A DNA stretch of 64,000 nucleotides from Lachnospiraceae bacterium (GTDB lineage Bacteria; Bacillota; Clostridia; Lachnospirales; Lachnospiraceae). Below are positions 36,716 through 45,334 of this stretch, one piece after another (position 1 is the first letter of the stretch; each line of letters starts with the position of its first letter). The position numbers were made by a program, and so were the translations under genes. A model generated the notes under the pieces. That model searched no databases and had not been told where the DNA came from. It was given only the letters and a program-made list of their open reading frames with translations. The stretch lies in assembly GCA_021770755.1 (NCBI GenBank), contig JAETQI010000006.1, positions 62,001 through 126,000 of the forward strand, in the 5' to 3' direction.

Positions 36716-37363
36716 ATGAAGATACTATACGGAACAGGAAATCCCGCGAAATTGTTGGCAATGAAGAGCCGGATGGAAAGGCTGCATCAAAAATATGATA
36801 TTGAGATCATCGGTTTAAAGGATCTGGATATGGAAGTGCCGCAGGTGCCGGAAGATGGCAGTACTCCGCTGGAGAATGCACATCAGAAGGCTGTGGCATA
36901 TTACAAGGCATTTCACATGCCGGTGTTCTCATGCGATTCCGGGCTGTATTTTGACAATGTACCGGATGCGGACCAGCCGGGTGTCCATGTGCGCACCGTG
37001 CATGGCAGGTATCTCACAGATGAGGAGATGAGAGCGCATTATTCGGGGCTTGCCCGGAAATACGGCGATCTGACAGCCAGGTATAAAAATGCCGTCTGCT
37101 TTGTGTATGACGAGGCGCTGCTGTTTGAGGCGATGGAGCCTTCCATGGAAAGCGCAAAGTTCCTGATCACGGCAGAGCCGCACTCCGGGATCCGCAGGAA
37201 AGGTTTTCCGCTGGACAGTCTGTCCGTTGACATTTGGACCGGAAAATATTTTTATGATCTGCCCGAGTCAGAACTGGAGCAGGTGGCGGTGGAGGACGGA
37301 TTTCTGCAGTTTTTTGAGCAGGTATTCGAAAAAGTCTCAATGAAGGGTGGGAATTGTTTATGA
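36716..37363 (+). CDS. RdgB/HAM1-like non-canonical purine NTP pyrophosphatase
   Basis: A 215-residue nucleotide-cleaning enzyme. ILYGTGNPAKLLAMKSRM at the start matches the TGNxxKxxE phosphate site; DGSTPLENAHQKAVAYY carries the metal-binding Glu; SCDSGLYFD replaces the usual DDSGL with Cys in the first position; the C-terminal SGIRRKGFPLDSLSVD differs from the standard SHR motif. The fold is clear, but substrate preference for ITP or XTP is uncertain because of these changes. ATG 36716 follows AGGAG. Confidence 0.75.
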   Translation: MKILYGTGNPAKLLAMKSRMERLHQKYDIEIIGLKDLDMEVPQVPEDGSTPLENAHQKAVAYYKAFHMPVFSCDSGLYFDNVPDADQPGVHVRTVHGRYLTDEEMRAHYSGLARKYGDLTARYKNAVCFVYDEALLFEAMEPSMESAKFLITAEPHSGIRRKGFPLDSLSVDIWTGKYFYDLPESELEQVAVEDGFLQFFEQVFEKVSMKGGNCL

Positions 37364-37500
37364 GAGAGAGGACTGTGCGGCGCAGTTATCGCTTTGATCG
37401 GTACGTTTGATTCAATTTCCTGCATTGTGATAATTGCGATAAACGATGTATGCGATGGCGCGTTTGGAAAAGTTTATAAGAATAAAAAGGAGATGTGAAA

Positions 37501-38262
37501 ATGGGAACAAATATCTTGAATTTACTTGACAACAAAAATGTGGAGATCGTGAGTGAGAATGAGCAGGCAGGCGTAACCATCATAAAAATGATCCGGGATC
37601 TGTCGCTTGGCAAGGCGGAGGCAATGACAGAGTATTATGCGTCCCGAATGAATGTCTGCAAGAGACAGGCGATCATCAGCCTGAACAACAACAGGTGGAC
37701 AGTCAGCGCGGGCGCGATGCAGGTGATGGTCGGCAATGTGTCTGTAGAGACCGGAGTAAAGAGCGCGGGCGACCTTGTGAGAAAAGCCTTTGGCGGCGCG
37801 GTCACGGGCGAGAGAGGGATCAAACCGGAATACACAGGTGACGGTGTGCTGATCCTGGAACCTACATATAAGCATCTGATCATCGAGGATATCCGCGAGT
37901 GGGGCGGCGCGATGGTGATGAATGACGGATTCTACTATGCAAGCGTGGGACTGACGCTCAAGACAGTTCCCATCAATTCCGTGAGCGGTGCCTTGATGGG
38001 CGGTGAGGGACTGTTCAATCTCAGTGTGCAGGGAAATGGGATCTGCTTGCTGGAATCACCCTGTCCGAGAGAAGAACTCGTGACAGTCGAGCTTGACAAT
38101 GACGTTCTAAAAATTGACGGAAACTATGCCGTGTGCTGGTCTCCGAGTCTGAATTTTACGGTTGAGCGGACGACGAAAACGCTCGTCGGTTCTGCCGCAT
38201 CGGGTGAGGGCCTTGTAAATGTCTACAGGGGAACCGGCAGAGTCATGATGGCATTGGTATAA
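37501..38262 (+). CDS. AIM24 (DUF124) family protein
   Basis: A 253-residue beta-rich protein of the AIM24/TIGR00266-like family: SLNNNRWTVSAGAMQVMVGNV, GVLILEPTYKHLIIEDI, and a Gly-rich second half (SVSGALMGGEGLFNLSVQGNGICLLESP). The family has no established bacterial function. AAGGAG lies about 8 bases before ATG 37501; GTG 37495 is too close. It ends at a bidirectional terminator. Confidence 0.85.
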   Translation: MGTNILNLLDNKNVEIVSENEQAGVTIIKMIRDLSLGKAEAMTEYYASRMNVCKRQAIISLNNNRWTVSAGAMQVMVGNVSVETGVKSAGDLVRKAFGGAVTGERGIKPEYTGDGVLILEPTYKHLIIEDIREWGGAMVMNDGFYYASVGLTLKTVPINSVSGALMGGEGLFNLSVQGNGICLLESPCPREELVTVELDNDVLKIDGNYAVCWSPSLNFTVERTTKTLVGSAASGEGLVNVYRGTGRVMMALV

Positions 38263-38264
38263 TG

Positions 38265-38310
38265 ATCCGGCGTGCGGGGAACGAACAGGATTCCCTGCAC
38301 GCCGGATTTT
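38265..38310 (+). terminator. Bidirectional terminator between AIM24 and the ABC permease
   Basis: ATCCGGCGTGC (38265-38275) and GCACGCCGGAT (38297-38307), extended by GGGGAA/TTCCCT, followed by TTTT. It lies between convergent genes. Confidence 0.85.
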
Positions 38311-39140
38311 TAATAACTGATCTTCTTTTCCAGCAGATTCAGCAGCCCGTAGATTACCATGGCGATCACGCAGAGGATCACGATGCTTAAGATCACCATA
38401 TCCAGCTTAAATACCTGGCTGCCGTAGATGATCAGATATCCAAGTCCCTTTCTTCCGGCAAGAAATTCCCCGATGATGACGCCCACGAGCGCAAGACCGA
38501 TGTTCACCTTTGACAGTGAGATAAACGTTGGAATGTTGCCGGGGAACACAACCTTTGTGAAAGCCTGCAGCTTTGTGCCGCCCAGCGTCTCGATCAGTTT
38601 CAGCCTCTCCGGATCCGTCTGTGCAAAGGACTGGTACAGATTGAGGATGCATCCGAAGATCCCGACCGATATCCCGCACAGGATGATCGTGCGGGGTCCC
38701 GTCCCGAGCCAGACAATGATCAGCGGTGCAAGCGCGGACTTTGGAAGGCTGTTCAGCACGATCAGAAAGGGTTCGAACATTTTTCCCAAAGAAGGATAAA
38801 ACCAGAAAAATGTTGCGATCAGTACGGAACACACGATGATCAGCACAAAGCTGATACCGGATTCCAACAGCGTGATGCCAATATGGATCAGCAGGGACCT
38901 GTCTGCGATATCGTGCCAGAACAATTGCGATATGGCAGTCGGTGAGCTGAAATAAAAACTGTCGATCCACCCGAAATCGGCAGATATCTGCCACAGCATC
39001 AAAAAGGCGATAAAAATCAGTATCCGGCTCCAGAAGATATATAGCTTCTGCAGCTTCTGGTGACGCAGATATTTTTTCTGTCCTGTGGTAACTGCCGAAG
39101 ACTGTATGTCTGTTTCCTGGTTATTTTTCTGTGTTTTCAT
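38310..39140 (-). CDS. ABC permease, SsuC/TauC type
   Basis: A 276-residue membrane subunit with about six hydrophobic segments and the permease coupling region EFLAGRKGLGYLIIYGSQ preceded by LSKVNIGLALVGVIIG. The family moves sulfonates, nitrate or thiamine precursors; substrate cannot be told. The start ATG (39138-39140) lies inside the ATPase gene, with GCAGG upstream; an in-frame extension to 39227 would overlap far more. No solute-binding protein is encoded nearby. Confidence 0.85.
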   Translation of the reverse strand: MKTQKNNQETDIQSSAVTTGQKKYLRHQKLQKLYIFWSRILIFIAFLMLWQISADFGWIDSFYFSSPTAISQLFWHDIADRSLLIHIGITLLESGISFVLIIVCSVLIATFFWFYPSLGKMFEPFLIVLNSLPKSALAPLIIVWLGTGPRTIILCGISVGIFGCILNLYQSFAQTDPERLKLIETLGGTKLQAFTKVVFPGNIPTFISLSKVNIGLALVGVIIGEFLAGRKGLGYLIIYGSQVFKLDMVILSIVILCVIAMVIYGLLNLLEKKISY

Positions 39141-39909
39141 CCTGCATTTCCCTCCATATCTTATCAAAATAATCCTGAAAAAGACTTGATTTGCGCATAT
39201 CCTCCCGCCGGATCCCATTGGCTTCAAACTCGATCGGGATGACGTCCTTTATCGTGCAGGGAGATTTCGTGAGTACATAGACGACATCCGCCATGGAGAT
39301 CGCTTCGGAGATGTCATGTGTCACAAGGATCGCAGTCTTTTGTTCGGACTTGATGATATCGTGCACGTCCTTTGACACATTGAGCCGGGTCTGGTAGTCA
39401 AGCGCACTGAACGGCTCGTCGAGCAGGAGGAGGTCCGGACGGATCGCAAGCGTCCGGATCAGCGCGATCCGCTGACGCATTCCGCCGGAAAGTGCCGACG
39501 GTTTCTGATTCCTGACATGCGACAGATGATATTTCTCGAGCAGGCTGTCGACCAGCGCCAGGTTTTCTGCCGTTTTCTTTTTCTGGATCTCAAGACCGAG
39601 CGTTATGTTCTGGTAGACATTTCTCCATTCCAGCAAATGGTCGTGCTGGAGCATATATCCGATACGCGGAGCGTTAAAGTCCTCTGAATAAAAGGTTATG
39701 TACCCGCCCACCGGCTTGAGCAGATCCGCGATCAGGGAGAGGATCGTGGATTTGCCGCATCCGCTCGGACCGACCAGCGCCGCAAAGGCGCCCTTCTCGA
39801 TGGAGAGGCTGATATCGTTCAAAACGTTTACTTCGCCGAGATTACTGTAGTACGAGAAGTTTACGTGATCCAGACGGAGAAATGGTTTTCTGTTATGACT
39901 TTGAGACAT
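39121..39909 (-). CDS. ABC ATP-binding protein, SsuB/TauB type
   Basis: A 262-residue ATPase partner of the permease. Walker A VGPSGCGKST near 46, signature LSGGMRQRIAL near 144, Walker B LLLLDEPFSALD near 163, and the H-loop VTHDISEA near 200, all intact. First gene of a two-gene minus-strand operon, overlapping the permease by 20 bases. Confidence 0.9.
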   Translation of the reverse strand: MSQSHNRKPFLRLDHVNFSYYSNLGEVNVLNDISLSIEKGAFAALVGPSGCGKSTILSLIADLLKPVGGYITFYSEDFNAPRIGYMLQHDHLLEWRNVYQNITLGLEIQKKKTAENLALVDSLLEKYHLSHVRNQKPSALSGGMRQRIALIRTLAIRPDLLLLDEPFSALDYQTRLNVSKDVHDIIKSEQKTAILVTHDISEAISMADVVYVLTKSPCTIKDVIPIEFEANGIRREDMRKSSLFQDYFDKIWREMQDENTEK

Positions 39910-40005
39910 TTCGTAACCGCCGCCTTTCTTGCCAAAATGTATCGATGTATAGAATAGTATATGTCAGAATTTGTCAAAAGTGATGGGATCCCGATAACAT
40001 GGCTA

Positions 40006-40034
40006 TTGTATTTGTCTGAGAAATATATTATACT
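40006..40034 (+). promoter_or_regulatory. Promoter of the 217-residue protein gene
   Basis: TTGTAT (40006-40011), a 17-base spacer and TATACT (40029-40034). The predicted start is near 40041. Confidence 0.7.
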
Positions 40035-40047
40035 GAATAAAAGAGGC

Positions 40048-40134
40048 GGGGAAGACACCCATAACAAAAAACGCAGGCCTTTTACAAGTGCATGACAAAA
40101 TCGAAGCAAGGGGGAGACACCCATGACAAAAAAC
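40048..40134 (+). repeat. Pair of 25-bp direct repeats at a translation start
   Basis: Copies at 40048-40072 and 40110-40134 are 62 bases apart and match at 23 of 25 positions (GGGGAAGACACCCATAACAA versus GGGGGAGACACCCATGACAA, then AAAAC in both). The right copy contains the ribosome site and ATG of the next gene; the left has ATA in place of ATG. Confidence 0.85.
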
Positions 40135-40776
40135 ATTATTGTGGTCGATGAAAATGGCAAAAAATACGGGACGACTTACCTAAAAAGGGCTAAGGGACTC
40201 GTGAAACAGGGCAGGGCACGCTTTCTGGCGCGGAATATGCTATGCCTTGCGTGTCCGCCAGAGCAGAATTTGGAGGATAACGATATGTCAGAGCAGACAA
40301 TTGAAAATAAAATGATGGAAAATGAGATCGTCGGGAATGGCACAGCGGATGAGGTACCGGTAAATATTGGGGCAGCTATTCACGCCGCAGGCGGACAGTC
40401 AAAATATACGATGGAATACTGTCTGGAACAGATCGAGCGGATCGGACAGCAGACAGCGTATCTGAACCAGGTAATCTCGGAGCTGCGTCAGATGGAACCT
40501 AACGGCGACGGCGCCCGTACGAAAGCGATAGCGCTGGGCGACATCGTAAAATGCAGGGAGACGACCAACCAGCAGTTGCTGCAGTTTTACGGGAAGATGT
40601 ATGACGATCTCAAAGAACCGGGGGCAGTCGACGTGGTTTCCCAGAAAACCCGTCTCCAGGAGCAACTGTTAAAGATTATGGACAAGACGCTTGAAAACAA
40701 TGGGGAACTTTCATCAGACGACATTTCGAATATGTTCAACGGGGCATATGATGCGATCCGTCATATTAATGACTGA
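40123..40776 (+). CDS. Conserved Lachnospiraceae-type protein, unknown function
   Basis: A 217-residue protein. Residues 1-46 form a compact basic module (IIVVDENGKKYGTTYLKRAKGLVKQGRARFL...CLACPP), a pattern I associate with proteins of this family of bacteria and loosely resembling the RRxRR basic start of IscB-type proteins. After an acidic linker, residues ~85-217 are helical with coiled-coil tendency (TMEYCLEQIERIGQQTAYLNQVISELRQM). I assign no function. The basic start could bind nucleic acid; this is a guess. GGGGGAG precedes ATG 40123. Confidence 0.65.
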   Translation: MTKNIIVVDENGKKYGTTYLKRAKGLVKQGRARFLARNMLCLACPPEQNLEDNDMSEQTIENKMMENEIVGNGTADEVPVNIGAAIHAAGGQSKYTMEYCLEQIERIGQQTAYLNQVISELRQMEPNGDGARTKAIALGDIVKCRETTNQQLLQFYGKMYDDLKEPGAVDVVSQKTRLQEQLLKIMDKTLENNGELSSDDISNMFNGAYDAIRHIND

Positions 40777-40780
40777 AAAG

Positions 40781-40803
40781 AGGGGGCAAAAAGCCCCCTT
40801 TTG
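40781..40803 (+). terminator. Terminator after the 217-residue protein gene
   Basis: AGGGGGC, AAAAA loop, GCCCCCT, then TTTT. On the minus strand the flanking A-run also gives U residues, so it may serve the XRE gene as well. Confidence 0.85.
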
Positions 40804-40811
40804 ACATGTTA

Positions 40812-41060
40812 TCAATCCTGCAGCAACAACTCATCTAACGTCACATGGAGTGTCTGCGACAGGGCAAGCAGTTCGATATCCGTGACGAAACGCTGCCCGC
40901 TCTCAATGCGCTGTATTGCATTTTTATCAAGGTCAAGTCCTGCCAACTGCAGACGCTCAGCCAGCATCCGCTGTGACAAATGGGTAAAGTTTTCCAGTCT
41001 GTATTTGTGTACATTCTTTCCGCATATGTTGTTTGAAGAGTTGTTCTTATTCTTAAACAT
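40812..41060 (-). CDS. XRE-family helix-turn-helix regulator
   Basis: An 82-residue DNA-binding protein: a basic lead, then a Cro/CI-type HTH (LSQRMLAERLQLAGLDLDKNAIQRIESGQRFVTDIELLALSQTLHVTLDELL, residues ~28-79). No separate ligand domain. It is divergent from the polysaccharide cluster, and the gap between them holds three copies of a TGACA-N9-TGTCA palindrome. It is the likely repressor of that cluster and of itself. Confidence 0.85.
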   Translation of the reverse strand: MFKNKNNSSNNICGKNVHKYRLENFTHLSQRMLAERLQLAGLDLDKNAIQRIESGQRFVTDIELLALSQTLHVTLDELLLQD

Positions 41061-41171
41061 GATCTACCTGTATTTTGGGGATCTGCATCGTTTCATCCTC
41101 TGCAGATCCTCATTTCATTAATTATCCCAAACTGTCAATGTTTTTAATATATCCTATCTATAAACATGGAA

Positions 41172-41190
41172 TGACACGTAGTAAATGTCT
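41172..41190. promoter_or_regulatory. Operator-like palindrome 1 of 3
   Basis: TGACACGTAGTAAATGTCT: 19 bases, TGACA-N9-TGTC(T), nearest the XRE gene. Its centre GTAGTAAA matches palindrome 3 (CTAGTAAA). Confidence 0.6.
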
Positions 41191-41258
41191 TTTTTTATAA
41201 AATCTTATTTGTTAAGTATAAGATATTTTCATGTATAGGATCATTTTTAGTAAAAATT

Positions 41259-41277
41259 TGACATTCAGTGCTTGTCA
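41259..41277. promoter_or_regulatory. Operator-like palindrome 2 of 3
   Basis: TGACATTCAGTGCTTGTCA, the same 19-base layout. Its right half contains the -35 box of the polysaccharide promoter. Confidence 0.6.
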
Positions 41278-41300
41278 AATTTCTTCCGCTGTGGTATATT
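41272..41300 (+). promoter_or_regulatory. Promoter of the polysaccharide cluster
   Basis: TTGTCA (41272-41277), a 17-base spacer and TATATT (41295-41300). Predicted start near 41307, between palindromes 2 and 3. Confidence 0.65.
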
Positions 41301-41311
41301 TAGAGGCAGAT

Positions 41312-41330
41312 TGACATCTAGTAAATGTCA
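41312..41330. promoter_or_regulatory. Operator-like palindrome 3 of 3
   Basis: TGACATCTAGTAAATGTCA, the most symmetric copy, just after the predicted start and before GGAGGAG of the first glycosyltransferase gene. Binding here and at palindrome 2 would block the promoter. Confidence 0.65.
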
Positions 41331-41348
41331 ATGTAGGAGGAGCGGGGC

Positions 41349-42077
41349 ATGCTTGTCAGTATAATCACAGTTTCATACAACAGTGAGGACACGATCCGTC
41401 AGACGATAGAATCTGTGTATGGACAGTCATGGCATCAGATCGAATATATTGTTGTCGATGGCGCCTCCACAGACAGCACGATGGATATCGTAAAGGAGTA
41501 TCCGGAGAAATTTGCAGGAAAAGGAATGGCGTATCGTTATGTTTCGGAGCATGATTTTGGTATGTATGATGCGATGAACAAGGGAATCCGCATGGCATCG
41601 GGAGAGCTGATCGGGATCATCAACAGCGATGACTGGTACGAACCAGACGCAGTGGCGTGTGCCGTGCAGCGGTACAGGCAGCAGCCGTACGACTTATTTT
41701 ATGCGGATCTGCGGATCATCGGAAATAAAAGGAGCTTTATCAAAAGGGCAAAGAACAGCAGATGGGTCACATCGCGGTACTGGAACCATCCGACTACTTT
41801 TATTCCAAGAACAGTTTATCAACATTACCAGTACAGAAACGAGACGATCCATGACGACTGGGATCTGATCCTGCGGATCAGGAAGGCAGGCGCAAGCGTC
41901 TGTGTGGAAAACAAAGTGCTTGCCAACTTCCGCAGGAACGGGGTAAGCCATGAGAAAGGTGTCAGAAAGGCTCTGGAGCGGGCAAATATCAAGTATAGGA
42001 TTTACAGAGACAATGGTTATAGCCGGCTGTATGTCGCAGAGTGTTACGGGATGGAAATGGCAAAACTATTTTGGTGA
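41349..42077 (+). CDS. Glycosyltransferase family 2 (WcaA-like)
   Basis: A 242-residue GT-A sugar transferase. SIITVSYNSEDTIRQTIESV opens the fold, IVVDGASTDSTMDIV holds the nucleotide-binding Asp, NSDDWYEPDA is the DXD metal site near 97 and HDDWDLILRI contains the catalytic region near 168. It adds a sugar from a nucleotide donor to a lipid-linked glycan on the cytoplasmic face. First gene of the cluster; GGAGGAG precedes ATG 41349. Confidence 0.92.
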   Translation: MLVSIITVSYNSEDTIRQTIESVYGQSWHQIEYIVVDGASTDSTMDIVKEYPEKFAGKGMAYRYVSEHDFGMYDAMNKGIRMASGELIGIINSDDWYEPDAVACAVQRYRQQPYDLFYADLRIIGNKRSFIKRAKNSRWVTSRYWNHPTTFIPRTVYQHYQYRNETIHDDWDLILRIRKAGASVCVENKVLANFRRNGVSHEKGVRKALERANIKYRIYRDNGYSRLYVAECYGMEMAKLFW

Positions 42078-42084
42078 GGGAATA

Positions 42085-43152
42085 ATGAGATTATACATAG
42101 ATATGATCGCCTTTTATCTGCAAAGGGCGGGGGGTATCACAAATGTATGGAAAGAACTTTTGATCCGAATGCTGCGCGATAACCGCGACATAAAATTGAT
42201 CTTGCAGAAATGTGAATGTGGCAATATTTATTTTAACCAGATCATGGTATTCAATCCGGCAGTGATATACGAAAATGGCAGTTATGCGAAATGGAATAGA
42301 TATCTTCCGGTAAGATGCAGCATGGAAGATGGGGACCTGTTCATCAGCACATATTACAGGATACCGGAGGATAGCAGTATAAAGCAATATGTACTTGTAC
42401 ATGATTTTACATATGAGTATTATGTCAAAGGGATAAAAAGAACAGTACACTCATGGCAGAAAAGAAGGTCTGCGGAAAATGCGGATATTATCGCATGTGT
42501 TTCTGAAAATACCAGAAAGGATCTGGCACACTTTTATCCATGGACAAAAGAAAAAAAGTGTGTCGTCATATATAATGGTGTCAGTGCATCTTATAAACCG
42601 ATCGACAATAAAGAGTACATAAAAGAGCTCGGAAAGTATAACAACTGTGAATTTTTACTCTATATAGGATCGCGATCCGGTTACAAGCGCTTTGACCATG
42701 CTGTTGATGTGGCTGCATATTTTGGTTATTCGCTTGTTCTCATTGGCGGCGGAAAACTGAACGAGAGAGAGCATATTTTACTTGATAGCAGATTAAACAA
42801 TCATTATCTTCATCTAAAAACAATCTCTGAAACCGTTTTGAACAAAATATATAATAAGGCATTTGCCTTGATCTATCCGTCTGAATATGAAGGATTTGGG
42901 CTTCCCATTATCGAAGCACAAAGGGCAGGTTGTCCTGTGATCGCCAGAACAGGATCTTCAATCGACGAAGTCTTTGGGGACAGTGCGTATTTGATGCAGG
43001 AAAATACATTGGAAGAGGCAGGGAGGATCATCGATTTACTAAAAGATTCAAACGGCAGGGACGAGCATTGTAAGCGGGGATATGTGAATTCACTGCGTTT
43101 TGACTGGGAAAAAACGTATGCCGGAATGATAGACGTGATCGAACGAGCATAA
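42085..43152 (+). CDS. Glycosyltransferase family 4 (GT-B)
   Basis: A 355-residue sugar transferase. YNGVSASYKPI and LLYIGSRSGYKRFDHAVDVA mark the start of the C-terminal GT-B domain, and YPSEYEGFGLPIIEAQRAGCPVIA is the donor-binding E(x7)E motif near 265-288. The N-terminus AFYLQRAGGITNVWKELL is the acceptor-side start. ATG 42085 follows GTGAGGGA, 8 bases past the previous stop; the frame extends upstream inside that gene. Confidence 0.9.
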   Translation: MRLYIDMIAFYLQRAGGITNVWKELLIRMLRDNRDIKLILQKCECGNIYFNQIMVFNPAVIYENGSYAKWNRYLPVRCSMEDGDLFISTYYRIPEDSSIKQYVLVHDFTYEYYVKGIKRTVHSWQKRRSAENADIIACVSENTRKDLAHFYPWTKEKKCVVIYNGVSASYKPIDNKEYIKELGKYNNCEFLLYIGSRSGYKRFDHAVDVAAYFGYSLVLIGGGKLNEREHILLDSRLNNHYLHLKTISETVLNKIYNKAFALIYPSEYEGFGLPIIEAQRAGCPVIARTGSSIDEVFGDSAYLMQENTLEEAGRIIDLLKDSNGRDEHCKRGYVNSLRFDWEKTYAGMIDVIERA

Positions 43153-43166
43153 AGGAGTACTGTAAC

Positions 43167-44318
43167 ATGTTAAGAAATTTGCGGTTATATAGCAAAAAAA
43201 TAATAATTCGATTCGCGAAATATATAATTTTAAAACATGTTAATCATGCCCGATATACGAAAAAGTGTCTCCTGGTTTATATTACAAAACCGTTTGTAAC
43301 AGGAACAAAAGCAAGGCATCCTAATTATTTTGAGGCAAAAGGCATCGTAAAGGTTTTGGATGATCTAAGATATGACGTTGATGTGGTGTTTTTTTGCAAT
43401 GATAAATTTAAAGACTTTGATCAATATGATCTGATCATTGGCTTAGGAGATTGCTTTGACAATAGTGTCTTGCAATGTAAAAGCAGCACTGTCAGGATTT
43501 ACTACGCAACCGGTGCAAACTTTATTGATTCTTTTTCCAATGAGGTAATCCGATGGATCAATCTGTATGACAGAAGAGGAATTGTGAAATCATCCTCAAG
43601 ATTTGGAATGCCGCGGAATCCACAACTGGCAATACAGAGTATGAAAAATGTGGATGGGATCATCACTGTCGGCGGACAGTGGTGTGCTTCGACATACAGT
43701 ATGTGGGAGAAAAGGATATATCAGGTAGGTGTAATACCGTTTACGCATTATTCATATAAAGATATGAACAGAAATATTTCGTCATGTAAGTATAATTTTC
43801 TCTGGCTGGGCGGAAAGGGACTTGTGCACAAGGGATTGGATCTGGTGCTGGAATCCTTTGCTTGTATGCCGGATTATAATTTATATATTGCATGTGAATA
43901 TGAAAAAGGGTTCTTTGAATGTTTTGCAAAAGAATTGAATATGGGAAATATACACTATGTCGGATTCGTAAATACAGAAAGCCGCAAATTCTATGAATTG
44001 TCCAACAACTGTGCTTATACAATAAGTGCCAGTTGCAGTGAAGCAACATGTACATCTGTTCTCACATGTATGCATACAGGATTGATACCTGTTACAAACA
44101 TGGAATCCGATATTGACCATGGGTACCAAATAGAGGATTGTGATACTGCTTCAATAATAGAAGTACTCCAAAAGTTAAAGAATATATCCGATGAAGATGT
44201 ACGTCTTAAAATGGAAGAAAGTTACCAGTTTGTGAAAAATAATTATTCAGCGGAGGCATTTTGCAGTAGATTTGAAAGTGCCCTGACAGATATACTGGAG
44301 GATCGCAGGAATGTATAA
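43167..44318 (+). CDS. Glycosyltransferase, GT4-like
   Basis: A 383-residue protein, AT-rich relative to the housekeeping genes. The C-terminal half has FLWLGGKGLVHKGLDLVLESF, HYVGFVNTESRKFYELSNNCAYTISASCSEATCTSVLTCMHTGLIPV, a GT-B donor-site layout with an unusual Cys-rich EATCTSVL in place of EGFGLPxxEA. The N-terminal half (YYATGANFIDSF) is less typical. Probably a sugar transferase acting within this cluster. Overlaps the Stealth gene by 8 bases. Confidence 0.7.
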   Translation: MLRNLRLYSKKIIIRFAKYIILKHVNHARYTKKCLLVYITKPFVTGTKARHPNYFEAKGIVKVLDDLRYDVDVVFFCNDKFKDFDQYDLIIGLGDCFDNSVLQCKSSTVRIYYATGANFIDSFSNEVIRWINLYDRRGIVKSSSRFGMPRNPQLAIQSMKNVDGIITVGGQWCASTYSMWEKRIYQVGVIPFTHYSYKDMNRNISSCKYNFLWLGGKGLVHKGLDLVLESFACMPDYNLYIACEYEKGFFECFAKELNMGNIHYVGFVNTESRKFYELSNNCAYTISASCSEATCTSVLTCMHTGLIPVTNMESDIDHGYQIEDCDTASIIEVLQKLKNISDEDVRLKMEESYQFVKNNYSAEAFCSRFESALTDILEDRRNV

Positions 44319-45327
44319 GAATACAGATAAAAATGAAGAAGACATAGATTTCGTGATCACATGGGTAGATCCAGAAGATCCCGAATGGATCGCAGAGAAA
44401 GCGCTATATACCGATACAAATGCAAATAATACGGACAATGTGAGGTACCGCAACTGGGACACATTGCGTTATTGGTTCCGTGGTGTAGAGCAGTATGCGC
44501 CATGGGTACACAAAATTTTTTTTGTGACATACGGTCATTTGCCGCAATGGCTGAATACGCGTAACCCCAAATTAAATATCATAAAACATAGTGATTACAT
44601 TCCAGGAGCATATCTTCCTACATTCAATTCCCATGTGATAGAAAATCATATGCATTTGATTCCCGGACTTAGCGATCGGTTTGTCTATTTCAATGATGAT
44701 ATGTTTATTGTCAGGAAAACACATCCAACAGACTTTTTTAAGCAGGGGAAGCCATGTGATTCTTTTGTTTTAAATGCCCTGACTGGTGACTGGGGCGGGA
44801 TTACAGATATACAATATCACAATGTTGCGGTGATCAATAAGCATTTCAACAAAAAAGACGTAATGCAGAAACATTGGAAAAAAATATTTCATATATACAA
44901 TCGAAGTGATAATCTCAGATCCATAGCATTGCTGCCATGGAAACATTTTACCGGTTTTCTGGATTTGCATGTAGCCCAGTCATTATTGAAAACATCATTG
45001 CAAACTGTATGGAATAAAGAACCTGAGCTGATGGAATTATCATCAAAAAACAGGTTCCGGGACAACACAGGAGTGAATCATTGGGTGTTTCGGTATTGGC
45101 AGCTTGTGACTGGACAGTTTATCCCGCGGGATATTCGTTTTTCAAAGTTTTATGATCTGCGGGACGATAATCGTGAAATGATTCGCGATATTGATAGCGA
45201 TCATCATATTAAACTGATCTGCATTAATGATAATGATAAAGTGAGAAATATAAAAAACGCATATTTGCAGCAGATAGGGATGTTTTGCAGATTATTTCCC
45301 CAAAAGAGCTCCTTTGAGTCAGACTGA
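44311..45327 (+). CDS. Stealth-family hexose-1-phosphate transferase
   Basis: A 338-residue protein with the Stealth conserved regions: CR1 DIDFVITWVDPEDPEW (11-26), CR2 RNWDTLRYWFRGVEQYAPWVHKIFFVTYGHLPQWL with the FVYFNDDMFI segment near 125, CR3-like FTGFLDLHVAQSLLKTS, and CR4-like region after it. Stealth proteins (for example CpsY and GNPTAB relatives) transfer sugar-1-phosphate to make phosphodiester-linked glycans. The product of this cluster may therefore contain phosphodiester links. ATG 44311 lies inside the previous gene behind GGAGGATC. Confidence 0.9.
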   Translation: MYKNTDKNEEDIDFVITWVDPEDPEWIAEKALYTDTNANNTDNVRYRNWDTLRYWFRGVEQYAPWVHKIFFVTYGHLPQWLNTRNPKLNIIKHSDYIPGAYLPTFNSHVIENHMHLIPGLSDRFVYFNDDMFIVRKTHPTDFFKQGKPCDSFVLNALTGDWGGITDIQYHNVAVINKHFNKKDVMQKHWKKIFHIYNRSDNLRSIALLPWKHFTGFLDLHVAQSLLKTSLQTVWNKEPELMELSSKNRFRDNTGVNHWVFRYWQLVTGQFIPRDIRFSKFYDLRDDNREMIRDIDSDHHIKLICINDNDKVRNIKNAYLQQIGMFCRLFPQKSSFESD

Positions 45328-45334
45328 GGTGATT

